Assembly: GCA_933207985.1 (NCBI GenBank)
Contig: OW240916.1
Location: 292,873,310-292,937,309 of the forward strand
Length of the DNA: 64,000 nucleotides
DNA from: Pelobates cultripes
Taxonomy: Eukaryota > Chordata > Amphibia > Anura > Pelobatidae
Direction: 5' to 3'
Part shown: positions 23,401 through 38,400 of the stretch, piece after piece
Layout of the letters: each line of letters starts with the position of its first letter
Position numbering within the stretch: the first letter of the stretch is position 1
The notes under the pieces: model-generated
What the model saw: the letters and a program-made list of their open reading frames with translations, nothing else
Told to the model about the DNA's origin: nothing
Database searches by the model: none
Made by a program: the position numbers and the translations under genes

Positions 23401-26400
23401 TCAGACGATGACGACCGAAGGAGGAGGAGAGTCCCCAGCGCCGAGGGAGCCCGGCGCTAGAAAAAAGGTAAGATTTTAACCCCTTCCTTCCCCTTCAGCC
23501 CGACGGGAGAGGGGCCATGAGGGTGGGGTGGACCTATTAATACTATAGTGCCAGGAAAATGAGTTTGTTTTCCTGGCACTATAGTGCTCCTTTAAATACT
23601 GCCACCAGCTATCAGTAGCATTTGATTCTTGGACAGAGTTTCACTGTGGAGGAGGTAGCAACTCTTCTGGCTATCAGGAAGACAGCCACTAGAGGTGGAT
23701 TTAAAACTGAATGTAAGCATTGAAGCTTCTATAAAACAATGTTTTACATCGCAGTGTTAAAATGACAGGACCACTGCACCAGACCACTTTGTCGATATGA
23801 AGTGATCTTGATGAAATTAGTGGTTCTTTCAGCGAAAACCGTTGAACTGGTAACAGAGCCAACAGATCATTTCCCCCCAATTCAGACATTTTAAACTAAA
23901 ATGTGAAATTTACTTTAAATATCCAACAATTAACCATGAATATAAAACATTTTTCTCATAGCATAGAAGGAAAATATAGCTTTTTTTTTTTTTTTTAATT
24001 GTTACTCTCATTACGCAGACACTCAATGCAGAGGTATAAAGAGGAACACAATGCAGATGCCTTTTATATATATTTTACCTCAAAGTTGCCTAGTAAAGAT
24101 CGGCTTATACAAGATGTTGCCCAGTTCCCATTACAGCTTCGAGAAAAGGGTCCTTTCCTCAGGCTGCGCAGAGATCTCCTGTAAAAAGATGAAGAAAAGT
24201 GCAGCCTTTAGACTACATGGAGAAAAAGCAAATTTTATATCAAGGATATTGGAATGCAGACCCAGTTCCAAGGGATAGTTGGAGAGGCCCAATGCCAGAC
24301 ATGATAGAAATGAAAAAATAAAATAAATGGATGCATCGTTTAGACTCTTCCAAGGAATAGATCTTTGGTCCTACTCTATAGTCAGGTTTAGATTCCAACC
24401 CTAAGTAACGGAGGAAAACAAGGGCCCTTAATCCCTATAAAATCATTGGTGCTATAACCAACACACACAACCCCAGTGTGATTTCTTCATGCTACATGTA
24501 AACAAGCCCAAAGCACACGCATATGGTGACCTGGGCGAAATCCAGATTTACGAGACGTATCAGAACATTTGTTGTGCAAAACTGGTTCCCAAACTAGATC
24601 CAAGCTGTCCATGGCTCTGAGTGTGAAAGGGGTAGAGGACAGGTCTACTTGAGGTCAGATGGGATAAACAATTGTTTGACTATTGACGGTTCCTCATGCA
24701 GGGTTATGCGTAAATCATGAACTGTATATAGTTGTTTATTCTAAAAAGGGTTTACATTGTCCTTAGTCAGGCTGATCTTATCTATCCTGTTCAACATTGG
24801 AAATTTTTTCTGTCTGGATCAATCAGAGCATTTATTGAGGTCCTCAAATACTGGGCTGCAGAACACAGTGATGAAAACCACTGGCAATCTATATTTTTTT
24901 ACATTTATCCTTTGAAATATTACTTCTACAATTTATAGACAATATGACTTCATGACAAGTCATGGTGCCTACATCTTGCACTGCCAAACACCCTGAGTAG
25001 TTAAACGCAATATGACCAACTATAAAGCCACTTGGACAAAAATCAAAACAGAAGAAGGGTGATGTCAAACCTGCTACAATATAATAAAAGGTATATAAAA
25101 TATACAGTGAAAAAATAAAAACAAAACAAAAAAATTACAAAAACAGAGAAGTACTTACGATTTTAATCTTAATCCCCTTTTCAACCTCCGCGATGTGCAA
25201 TCTGACGGGCTCTGATAAAAATAAAATTAAGGGTTAATTTTCCATTTAAGAAAAATGGGGGGTGGGAGGGCAAGGTACGACTGGAAAAAGCAGTAAGGAA
25301 TAATGCATATGTAAAACAGCCTGACAAAGCTCTTTGAAACAGTCCAGAGCGGTCACAGTGAAACAGTTTGCTATATACTAGAACACGTTATTGTAGCTGT
25401 ATTGTAACAAGGTGGAATTTTCACGCATAATGTGTCTCTCTCACACAGGACACTGCTGGACCACCCCAGTTTATCACAAAAGGCCAACTCCGAATAACCT
25501 TTCGATAGCACGTGGGGTGAGGAAGCAACTGTAGAAATCCTTCTGGCACTCAAACAGTTACACTTATTCTTACACCCTATCAGTAACACAATATTATGTG
25601 CAAACACCTGCAACATGTGAGTGAATGGAACACTCCACAGCGGAGTGGAATGTACATTCCGAACAACTCCCAGTCAGCCAATCAAAAAGCTCCCAAGCTG
25701 GGTGGTTACATGTCTAGACCAGTAGTACAAGGAGCAGCTGAGTTCCACTAGTTCTTATTTTAATAAAAGCTCAGAACAAACAGATAGAACACTTTATAAA
25801 AATAAATGCATTTCTATTGTTTCGCAACTTTCCACCTTGCCCTAAAAAAAAACCACCAACAAAATAAACTCACACAATTATAGATATTTTCAGCTATTCA
25901 AAAGCAATCTGCAAAATATCTAAAGAGAGACACACGTTCCTTGCGTTATTTTCAGAGCAGTTTCCGCTACTTGGCAACCTGCCCAGACTGAATTTAAAGG
26001 AAATCTATTAAGTAAACGTAATATTTTTGGTAGGAGTCCCTCAAACAATTTGATCTTGCCTACAGTGATTTCATGGCTTCACATAAAAGCATTTACCAAG
26101 ATTTATATTTTGTAATATCTCTCTCTCTCTCTCTCAATAGCGACCTCTCCTAGATTCTCTCTGGACAATGACTCAAGGAAATCACCCCCTTATTTATATA
26201 CAGTTTGCAGGTCCTGTCATTAGTATATAATTACTTACATAGCACCAATATATTCTGCACCGTAAATAGATAAAACGAGTCAAACCATTCTGGGGGAACG
26301 AGTTTTTCATATACGAAAACAGCAGGTGATGTGGGCCCTCCCCAAATAAGCTAACAATCTAATAATACCAGTACGTTTACATGACTCTCATAAGGATCTG

Positions 26401-29400
26401 AGCCATAGAGGTGTGCGCACAATTTAAAGTTAAAGTACATACCAGCAGAAAGTGGTCCATTATCCCAGATCGCTTTACCTCCTGAATACCCAATTCTTCT
26501 TTCACTCGCCCATTTTGACAACCGGTATAACCCACCCACATTCTGAAGAGCCGACAACACATCCCAGGATGCCCAATGTCTATCTGCCCTTAAAGCCATG
26601 TCCTCTAGCTCCCTTGCCTACCCTCCTGCTGATGCTTTTGTGGGTTATTCTGCATTGTGTGGGCCTTAGTGCTGCAGTCACACACCTGTGACATGAGAGG
26701 GAGGGGAAGTTTCCAGGTGTGTGGCCACAATGGAGTCTGCCTGCCCTGTAAATGTGGAGTACAGCATGCATGATGAAAAGAGGGAGTTTACTGTAAACTC
26801 CATGCTCACCCCTACTAAAATCCAATCTAAAAGCAAGCGTCTGTTCTGCTACTTTAAACATTTTTAGGGAGATCCAGTTTACTTAAATACCGAAAGGACT
26901 TGAGCAACTTGTGTCTGGGGTTCAATGATACAAATGCTGCCAAGTCTTCCTTTGGGTTCTTAATCTTAAAGGGCCGTTAAAGATAAATACGTAAATACAT
27001 ACATACATACAAGACCACTTTAAATGACACCTTATTTTTAATTTAGAATGCCAGTGGCTATTAATTACTGGTTACTACCTTTATACCCCATCGTTATTTG
27101 GACTATTCCTCTAGTTTTAAAATTCTAGTTAAAGGACCACTCTAGGCACCCAGACCACTTCAGCTTAATGAAGTGGTCTGGGTGCCAGGTCCTTCTAGGG
27201 TTAACCCATTTTTTCATAGTTATAGCAGTTTCAGAGAAACTGGTATAATTATGAATGGGTTAAGCCTTCCCCCTAATCCTCTAGTGGCTGTCTCATTGAC
27301 AGCCACTAGAGGCGCTTGCGTGCTTCTCACTGTGAAAATCACAGTGAGAGCACGCCAGCATCCATAGGAAAGCATTGTAAATGCTTTCCTATGAGACCGG
27401 CTGAATGCGCGCGCAGCTCTTGCCGCGCGTGCGCATTCAGCCGGCGGGGCGTAACGGAGGCGGAGAGGAGGAGGAGAGCTCTCCGCCCAGCGCTGGAAAA
27501 AGGTAAGTTTTTACCCCTTTCCCCTTCCAGAGCCGGGCGGGAGGGGGTCCCTGAGGGTGGGGGCACCCTAAGGGCACTATAGTGCCAGGAAAACGAGTGT
27601 TTTCCTGGCACTATATTGGTCCTTTAAGAATGTAAAAAATAAAAAATAAAAAATATGTACCGGTAATTATTTTTTATTTTTTTATCATTTCCCCATTCAC
27701 AAAAAAAAAAAGGTTCACAAATACATGAGACACCCTCTGGAGGAGGGGCTCCAAGTTAGTAAAATGTAGCTATTGGCCTTTATTTCCCATATTTCCTTGG
27801 GAAATTTATTTAGCCAGTGAATAGCGACTTATATTCAGGCAAAACTAAAACCAAAGGAGATATTGGTATACCCAAGGGAACACTAAAGCTGCAATATAAA
27901 CACAGTGTTAAATGTGACTGCTCAGAATCTCTTTTTTTAACCCTAACTCTAGGGTCCCTAAAAATCTGGATTTAGCGATAAGACATTATGATCTCCATGA
28001 CTGGACACCGAGAGATAAGAGAGGCCTACTATTTAAACAAATGTAACTGCAGATAAAAAGTTAGTTAGTTCACTTATTCTGTTCACTCCCTATCTAAAAG
28101 TACAGTTTGTTTTATTTATGTTTATTAAAAATAGGCACATGCAAAAATAACGGAGAACATGTATTTCTGTTATTCTTGATTTGATTCCTGCCCAGGACAC
28201 CAGTATATACACCAACCACTGTGGTACTCCGCAGATGTGGCCAAAATAGTAAAAAACTAAAAGTTAGCATTTAGTAATTATAAAAAAAATAAATAAAAAC
28301 AGAGTGAGAAAGATAGAGAGATCTGTAAGATGAGGCAAAGCAAGTTATAAGAGCTTCCAAATCACACACAGAAGAGAAAATAGCACAGTAAGTAAAAAAA
28401 AAAAAACGCAACATTTTAAAAAGGGGACAAAATATTTTTTAGATACAGAAATGAGAAAAGGAAAGTAAAACAAGGATTAGATTAAAAACAAAGAAGGAAG
28501 GTATGTAGAAGAGGATAAAGGTCTAGCTGACTGCCTCAATGAATATTTTCTTCAGTATTTATAGATGAAAATGAAAGAACGGGAGCTCAGTTAGGAAAGT
28601 GTCATGTGGTGACAAGCAGGTTGATGAACCGCGCCCCAAAAACAAGAACATACAATTTTACAGAAATTGGTGATTTATAACAGAAGATGTATTTAAAACA
28701 GTTTATGTTCAGTCTACATACTCAGACATAAGATGATTTCTGTAACATTAAAGGAATCAGAAATGGACAAAAAATAGTGCAATATGTAACAGTAATTTGG
28801 ACTAATTGAGGTAGAAATATAGAGTGCTAACTCACAATAGATAGGGTACTGTCCTCCGTAAGTTTGCCATATTTAGATTTATGCACCTCAAGAGCATATG
28901 CATTTCATAGACTGATAGGGTGCCGTGCAGCTTGTAAACATCCCACATTATATGGTGACCTGGCAACCATGTCTAAAACATTTCTTTCTACACTTGTGAT
29001 CTTATTCTACAGCATTTGCAAACTTTATTGCTTCTTCACTTCCGCACAGATGCAACCTGCCAGAAAACTAACATGGCTGCTGCCTGGACTTTTGCTACCC
29101 ATGATCTTACCTCATTGTTTCAAATAGTATTATTGTATCCCTGGCTTTACAAACATGCCTGAAAACTACATAAAACAAAAATGGGAGTTGATTTGGCCTT
29201 CATTTCGAGGCAGTTATTAGAGATTAGCTCAAACAAAGATTAATTATTTTAACCACAAACAGATGTCTCTCTGTACAAATTGAATTCTTTAGCCAAAAAC
29301 GTGAATGCAGACACTTTTCCTATGCATAGGGTTACAAAATGAATACGGCAGTTACTTAATACCATACAGGGAGAGGGGCTGTGCGAGGCTGGATTGATTG

Positions 29401-32400
29401 TACTTTGATGGGCAGCTTGGTACCTAACAGGAAGTGGAATACCAGGGGCATAAAATAATCAGTTGGCTTCCTAATGTAAAGAATCAGAATAAAATAATAT
29501 AAATACAGACCAAAATAATTAGCGCTTAGAAAACCAGATTAAAAATAAATGAAAACCATTAAAAAGAAGCAAACACTGAATGGGTTAAACCCACCCAAAA
29601 ATCATACAGTGGAGAATTTATATTTTTACTTTCTTATCCATTTCTATTTAATTATAGACAAGAACATGAAATGTGGTGCATAAATGTGGGTACGAATCAC
29701 ATCACCGACAGACACGGTTCCATAAGCTGTGGGTCTGCGTAGAATAAAGGCTGCAATGTAGCTACAATGTATCACTCCTTACCACTTCTCTCAAGCTTAT
29801 ATCATAATAGCAGTAGAGTGTTCAGGGGGAAATCGGACCGTGGGACTGGGAGATGAACGTCTACAGACTAATGAATCGGGCAGATGCTGGCTTCGCTTTA
29901 TCACCCATTGTGCTGGAGATTTGTTACGGGTTGGGCAAAGGAGTCTGATGGAAGAAACAAGGGAGGCAGCTCATTGCCGAGTCAAATGGGTGAAAGAAGC
30001 CCAACGAAAGCCTTGCAGCTATACAAATATTTACCTTGATGCTATAGGTTTATTTACTAAACAGTTGGTTGTGGTGGCAATCACTAGAGCAGGCTTGCCA
30101 AGCATGTTTGTGTGTTTCTCTAGCATTTAATGGATGTCTGTGAAACAATCCAATATCCCTCTCCTGGTGCAAGGGGAGGTCACTATGACTACTGCTGTAT
30201 GCCTTCTAACTCCCTTTATTTCAGCTTGATCATATTTGTTTTAAGGAAGCACCTGAGGGCTCCCAAGCAGGAGCGTGTGACAATACTGTCAAGAGCAGAC
30301 GTGTGTCTGATGCAGTGGTGTTGCACACGTACATATTTCATGAAATCCCTGCTGGGTGTGGGTTTATGGGAGAATATCACACCTAGTTTATTAAAATGAG
30401 AGGTTACTAATGAGGTGAGCTTCATCTTGATCAGTGAGGGAGGTTGCCTGGTACCACACTTTAAAAGGTATCCTTTTAGTTCTTGTTTAAATGGACACTA
30501 TAGACACCAAAACTATACAATCTAATGTAGTTGTTCTGGTGAGTAATCAGTCCCTGCAGGGATTTTCATGTAAACACGTTTTATTCAGAGAAAAATGCCC
30601 CCTAGGCACACCTCCAGTGGCCACTGCTCAGATGGCCAGTGAAGATGCTTCCTGGGGATGCAGCACTGCCGTTCAGCCAATCCAGAGAGATTGTCAGTCT
30701 CTGCAAGCTGTTGTTGTATACACTGCCTTTTCTGAGAAAAGTTAATGTCTACATTACAGCCTAGGGATAATTCCTCAGACAGCCTCTAGAGGTTGTTGCA
30801 CCTCTCTGAGCCTGCAGTACTATGAATAGGTCCTTTCAGTCATCACTCATGACATGAGAGCATTACCTACAGGTTGGGTTCACAGCAATTCTTAACAGCT
30901 ACCAAGGGAGACTAGTAATATTAATGTATCACTGTTGTTGGAGAGGTGTTGCTTGTTAACCCCTTAAGGACCAAACTTCTGGAATAAAAGGGAATCATGA
31001 CATGTCACACATGTCGTGTGTCCTTAAGGGGTTAAAGGCCTAGGGATTTGCACAGAAGATAAAAACAGGTGTTCTGAAACAACCAGTGGAACTAAGTTAA
31101 TTCAGTGTCTCCCCCCATCCACACCTGTTAACTGCTTGGCTAAACTCATGGTTATTTTTCAATATTGAATGTAAATTGTTTTTCTTTGAATGCATACATA
31201 GATATAAAAAAAAGAAAAAAAAAAAGAAAAAGAAATGCAGTTTCTCTTTTCTTTAATGGATATATTGAGAATATTACATCTGCTATACTATATTAAAGTA
31301 ATACAAAAAATATATACAGGAAATTGCATGAGGATAAAAGATCAGTATGTTGGGTCAGAAGTGGATTCTAAATATATAATAAGAAAAATTCATACACAAA
31401 TATGCACACAACAGGTTTGTGTAGCCTTCTGGTTTTTTTCATGGTTAATATCAGATAAAATAAAAATGGGATTAATTAGGTTGTTCTGCAAGGATTCAGG
31501 TGTTTCACTAAAATAAAATGCAGTATTTATCCAGAGGGGAAAAAATAAAAAAAATAAAAAAAAAAGAACACTATAGCTTGGATTAAGACTTTTTATACAG
31601 AGCAGATGTTAAATCTATTTGCCATTTCCCGTTACGAACCTGCATAGCAGGGTCAGAGGAGAAGTTGGGGTTTTCATGGATAGTTTTACAAGAGCTGTGC
31701 AATATTAGGTTACAATCCATCTGAGCTGCCAACACTGCGCGCACGTGTTGGTGCAACCAATCTAATCCCTGCTGTACAGAGTATCAGATTGGAAATAAAG
31801 AGGCCCAGGGTACACAAAAAGAAAAAAAAAATCTGTGTGATGGTTCAAGGATCATTTCTGGTGTTAAAATGATTTATACAGGGCTAAGCTTACAAAGGAA
31901 GAGTGGAGGAGGGGATGCTGAAGTCCTCATCCTCCCCTCTCACCACTCACCCCTAACCCCCCAAAAAAACTTTAAAAAAATTGTTTAGGTACTCAAGTAA
32001 CTGGAAAAATAGGCAAGTTAAATGACAGGGCCGTGGGTACAGAATTGCAAGGGAATAATACTTAGGAGATGAAAACTAGGCAGTAGTGGGACAGTTCGTG
32101 AAAGAGGGGCTAGTTATATGGGTACTAATCACCGATACGCCATAACTGGATCTCCATTTCTAAAATTTAGAATTACAGGCGAGCTCTAATTACCTGCAAT
32201 TCCCTCAGTGCACCATTGCCACCATGACCACAGCTTGTTCCCTGATCATCATTACTGTTTATTTTGGGAAAATTCATTCAAATAGAGAAAAGCATTGCGG
32301 GATATTGCTTTTTTTTCTGCTGTTCTAGGGCCAGGCCTGGATACATTACTTGCAATTGCCTTGCAACTCCAATCAACACCTCCTTACAAAGCTCAATGCC

Positions 32401-35400
32401 TCTGTATTGAGCATGGTCTTCATGCACAGCTTGTAGACGACGAATGTTGGTCCTGCAAAGAATGCTGGACTGCTCCAAAAAGCACCTCTAGTGCCTGTCC
32501 GAGGTTGCCTCAGAACGCAACATAAACACTGAACCTTTTTCTCATAGCAATTTCTTTTGCCATGAGTAGCGATTCTGCATGGCACTCATCTTACATTCTA
32601 CAGCTCTAACACACACCACTTTGTTCCTTCAGAAATCTTACTAGATACATCTCTCCTCCCCAATGTCACATTGTTCTCCTACTTGTGCTCTTTCTCTTGT
32701 ACTGAAAGTCCATTTGGCCAGGGCCTTTGTCACCTGCCGAGTGTATTTTGTCAGTTAATGGCAGTTTTAAAACCACTTTGTAAAATTATAAAGTGGCAAG
32801 AAATAAATTGGCATAAAAATCCATTCTTCAAACTTATGTTACTTTTTCCCTCTCCAGCTTGAAGACACTATCAAAATGTATAGGAAAGGAGCTGAGACAT
32901 TACTGCTAGTAACATTATGTTCTATACGAACACCGCTCTGGGTGCAGAACTTAAGCCAGGTCCCAGACGGCAAGCTGTTAAATTGCTGCCCAGAACCCAG
33001 AATTACTTCCCATTCAAAGTAAAAAAAATAAATAAAAAACAAAAAAAACAAAATCAAAACCATTCCACAATAAAATAAAAATTCCATCTTCACGCAATGA
33101 GGACTCGCCGCAAAATGAGTGCTCATAGCGGGAAAAGTCCTTTTATGGGCTCTAACGTGCTACGAGAGACACTGCAAATAGTGGGAAAAAAGTTCCCATG
33201 CTTTGCAATGTGACCAAAAGCATCCTTATGGTTGGCTAGTAAACTAACCAATCCGAACGCTCTGATAGCAACGTCTCGAGAGAAGTCAAGAGACACGTCG
33301 GCAACCGGCGGGCAAATAGTTCTTCAAATTATCAATTCACTTGAAAAAAGCAAGTCAATGGCAATTTGCGAACATACATACTGCTGGATGCATTCGGTTT
33401 ATCATCAGTCACCATGCGGTTATTGAGAAACTTCCAATTCCGGTGCTGTAAATCACTGATTTTTAAACACGTTAAAGAAATTGGTCGGACCGACCAAATT
33501 CTGTCCGCATTGGGCTTTAGTAAATCTGTAAATTGCCAACGTGGTCGGAATTCAGTAATTTTTTGCAGATTTGTCCATTCATTCAAAACATGGTATCTCG
33601 TGAATAACCATGTTAATGTTTTAAGGCTACACAAGAGTTTCCAGCAGCCCATGCACTGTGTGGATGAGGAAGCATTCCCCTGAGCACTTGACCACTTTCA
33701 GCCTACCAAAGCACCCATTGCTGGTACGATTTGTTAAGATTATACAGTAGAGTATAATTCCTCCCTTAGCCATACCTCCAGTAGGGGTGGGGCTGTGGAT
33801 TCCCACTGCTTGAAAGTGGTTTAACACAGAATGGATGGACAGTTCAGAAAACTCAAAGCACTAGATTAAAGGATATATAAAGGGTATAGTGCCTATAGTG
33901 TCCCATTAAAAGGAACACTATAGGGTCAAGAACACAAATGTTTTTTCCGGATCCTATAGTGTTAAACCATGTTAGCTCCCTCCATGTTAAAGGTAGAAAA
34001 ACAAAAAAAAAAAAAACAAAAAAAAAAAATTTTTTTTACAGCGTCGCACTTGTTTGCCAGCGTTGGTTCCGCCTCCATGGCAGAGATCATCAAAACCGAC
34101 AATCTCAGCCAAGGAGACGGGGCAGGGGACTGAGCAAAGCTCAGCCCTGGCCAATCAGCATCTCCTCATAGAGAGGCACCTCTATGGGAAAAGTTTAGTG
34201 CCTCCAGGCAAAGATGCACAACGTCTGAGTGACAGCCACTAGAGGTGTCCCTAGGCAGTAATGTAAACACTGCCTTCTCTGAAAAGGCAGTGTTTACATG
34301 AAAATATCCTGGTGAGTATAGTCAGTCCTTGCAGGCAACTACGTTAAGCTGTACTTGTTCTGCAGACTATAGTGTCCCTTTAAGCTCGGTGCAACTGTGG
34401 GAACAGGTAGGGGAGAGCTCAGAGCGATGGCAACAGATGCCAGCTGTAGCTTATTACAATTTAAATTCTTATAATTAAAAAAAATAAAATTGAAATCTTC
34501 CTGCTGTTCTAGGGCCAGGCCTGGATACATTACTTGCTATAGCACAGATACAAAGAGTTAGTACTATACTAGTATATGTAGCTTTATTTAAAAAAAAAAA
34601 AAAGTTCTTTTTTTTTTTAAATGCACGTATATTTGAACACTGGCTGTTTCAGATGAAATTTGAATCTAGTCATAAGCCAAACACAGAATTTAAACTTACA
34701 GATAATTATCTGGTAATTACAGGCACTAAAGGACAATAGATACATCCTAAAAATGTATGTATAGGCCAATAAGGTATATTCATCTGGGTGAACTAAATTG
34801 ACATATGATTATGTCAAACACAAAAGCTGAAATGTAAAATATGTCAACATCTCTCTGCCAACCGATTCGGAAAATTTGTGTCAGTGTTCTAATTATTTAA
34901 GTAGAATTTGTTTTCCCATGACTCATCTGGCATTAAACAAAAGTGCATCACTTTGTTTAGTTTAACAAGTGTCACAGTGCCAAATCCTTATTACCTTCCA
35001 CTGATCAGGAACACACCTTAAACAAACCACCACCACACAAATACAGCTATATAGGGTACAAGGAAGAATATCTACAATAAATGATTTGAGGATTTATATA
35101 AGGGGAACTGTTTGGGCCCCTGCACCAGATTCCAGAACATGATTTCTTTTTTGAGGTTTCTGCAAATTAGGCCCAGTCTTTCCATGAAAGAGAAACATGA
35201 CAGTTTGCATGGATTATTACTCATAGTATGGAGTTTAATCTCACTATCACAAATGTGAAAACTGGAGCTGGGTTATACCATATGAGCAACACATTAATAT
35301 ATCTCAGATAACCGGTGCTGGAAGAAGTGCAGGAAGGCTGGAACATATGTACAGATTGGATGGAAATGTAACAAATTGATCAAATTATGGAATACATGTT

Positions 35401-38400
35401 TGAAGGGATACACTAACCACCAAAACAACTTTTGCTTAAAGGACCACTATAGGCACCCAGACCACTTCAGCTCAATGAAGTGGTCTGGGTGCCAGGTCCA
35501 TCTAGGGTTAACCCTGCTTGCTGTAAACATAGCAGTTTCAGAGAAACTGCTATGTTTACATATGGGTTAATCCAGCCTCTAGTGGCTGTCTCATTGACAG
35601 TCGCTAGAGGCACTTCCACGCTTCTCACTGTGATTTTCACAGTGAGTAGACGCCAACGTCCATAGGAAATCATTGAGAATGCTTTCCTAAGGACTGACTG
35701 GATGAGAGCGCAGCTCCTGCCGCGCATGCGCATTCAGCGATGAAGTCTGAAGGAGGAGGAGAGTCCCCAGCGCCGAGAGTCCTTCAGCCCGGCAGGAGGG
35801 GGGCCATGAGGGCGGGGGGCCTATTTGTTTTGTTTTCAAGTTTGTTTTCCTGGCACTATAGTGGTCCTTTAATGAAGCAGTTTAGGTGTATGTCCCCTGT
35901 TGTCTCACTGGTCAATGCTCTGCCATTTAGGCGTTAAATCACTTTTGTTTCAGTTCATACATTCCTAGACACATCTACCCTGGCAGTGACTTATACAGCC
36001 TGCATGAAGGCTCCTCCCCCCAAAAAAAAAACTTTCCTTTTCAATCTGATCTTACAGCACAGTTTGTTTCCTTTTTTTTACACTTATTTTTTTAATCTCC
36101 TGCTCTGTTGATTGAACTTTACTCAACACAAAGCTGTTGCAGCAAATTTACTGAGCAGGAGATAAAAAGAGCAAAAGAGAAAGTTTAAACATTAGATCTC
36201 TCTATAGAGGAAATGCGTAGGGACACTTTTAGTCACACGCAGGGAGTTGTAGATGGGGCTGCGTAAACTAAAGTGATTTAACTCCTTAAGAGAGAATTGA
36301 GGAAGCTACAGATTCTCCGATGTCTGAAGCTTCCCAATTCAAACCTCGGATCAAAGTAGGATGAAAGGGGCAGAGCTAACAAACACTGGATTCAATACTT
36401 TGGGTTAAGAAGAGGCCAGGGGCCACCTGGCACCATAACAACTTAGTTCTAGTTAAGTTGTTTGGGTGCCTGGAGGGTCAAATTAAATTATCTATGACGC
36501 AAAAAGTGTAGCATTCTAAATGAAATACAATAGGATCTTTCTGCAGCATAAACATTTAAGAAATAATATTACATTTTATACCAGTTTAGATGGTCATACC
36601 GTGAGATAACTGCAAATTCCATATATCTGAATTGATTATATTTCCTATGTGCGTTTGTTTTAGTAAAATAGCTTATTGCATTTTATTTAGAGCTCTTCAT
36701 CTTTTGCATTTTTAACATAAAAATATGTATATTTACTACTTGCCAATTACTGGTAACCTGCACTCATACAACAAGTCCCGTATGAAGAAAACAAAGACTC
36801 ATTACCTACAAACTCACATAAGTAAGTAATTAGGAGGACTTGCGTAATGTTCAAATCAATCAATCATAGGAAATAGTTATTTCACATGCAACAGACTAAA
36901 CTTGTATTAGAAGGTGCTTCTGATCAAATTTTTTACATTGATAAAAAAATTAAAAAAACACACAACACACTTCTCCATGAAAACCATACACTCACGCAAC
37001 GAATTACAAGTGATTTTTATGCGCTGAATGCAAAGGATACTCCTATTTCAAACACAGTATATCTTATTGAAAGAAACTCAGCTACCGTAATAAAATATTA
37101 TGGATTGTCATGCACAGGACGTGATCAGATTTACTCAGAGCTTGAAAGATCTTTTTTTGTGCTCATAAAAGCACATGGCACTTGCATTTTATAGATAGCA
37201 GTTTTGATTTTGAATTCAGACTACAGGAGAGTTGTCAAGCAAGTAAACCCCTATGGTAAGAATTTAAATAGCTCTAATTTCTCTAGGGCAAACATTGCTC
37301 ATTCAGATAAAACAAACCTGTAATTTAACAAAATGTTAGAACTTATTCGTTGCATTTGTAGCAGTCATAGTTTTATCACAATATATAAATATCTGGGGGG
37401 GAGAGAGAAAAAAATATCTGGATATAGACGTGTTTTATCAGGCCTGGATCCTTTGGCTTTTTTTATTTTTAAAACAACATGTGCCATAGGCATAATCCTG
37501 AATTGTAGCATTTTTCCTCCATGATATAGATGAAATGTGGCATTGTCTGTTCCTTCAAAATGAGCCCAAACATGGCATACTGGGGTTAAAATTAACAAAG
37601 GCAAATGGAATATCTCTCCAGGCTAAACGTATAATCCATGCTTGTCTGGCATTGATCAGTTTATAAATAATGATGGGTGAGAATATAAGATTAGTCTTGT
37701 TGTACCAAGTACAGCGTCAGTTCTATAGAAGTTTCTCTATCAGGGTTTTTCACTAAAATGAATTTCAAATTTAAGGTCAAAATGGTCAAGTCTATGCTTT
37801 CTGCTCAGCTAGTCTGCCCTTGAAACTGGAATTCACCTTGAAATCTCCCTTTAGTGAATAACCCTGGATATATTCATGCAAATATTTGCGTGAGCCTGAC
37901 AAATTTGTTTAAAAGGCATTCTAAAATGGACATTCAAATCTGTCGGTTTGGAACAATCACCCTTTAAGTCACGTAAAAAGGACAATGGAAAGATAGGATT
38001 ACAGAGCGGGATACACATCAGTAAAGCAGTTCTATTTTCTCGACATCTGCAAGGACTCTTGCAAATATTTGGAGATTCATTCAGAATCTATTTTTAGGAT
38101 TAGTTTACTAGTCAATGTTTATGTAAATTTCTGAACTTTACAACATACTTAAAATAAAAATACATTCACAAATAAATAAATAGGACAAGTTATTTTTACT
38201 TTGAAGCACATTAACCATTTCTGCTTGTTGAAGTGGTTAAGTGGTTATTGGCAGCATTTGAAGAAGAAACACTGCAAATACAGAGATATTTGAATTTATC
38301 TGCCAAGGTGCAACTACACCTCTAGCAGTGGTCATCAGACAACCTGAAATGCAAGTATCCTTCGAGATATGGCAATTTTGTGAAACTTTTGCATTTATTG

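Noticed and set aside
29840..30130. 96-codon plus-strand ORF
   Set aside because: No recognisable domain, no splice or homology support, and it lies in the ATOSB intron.
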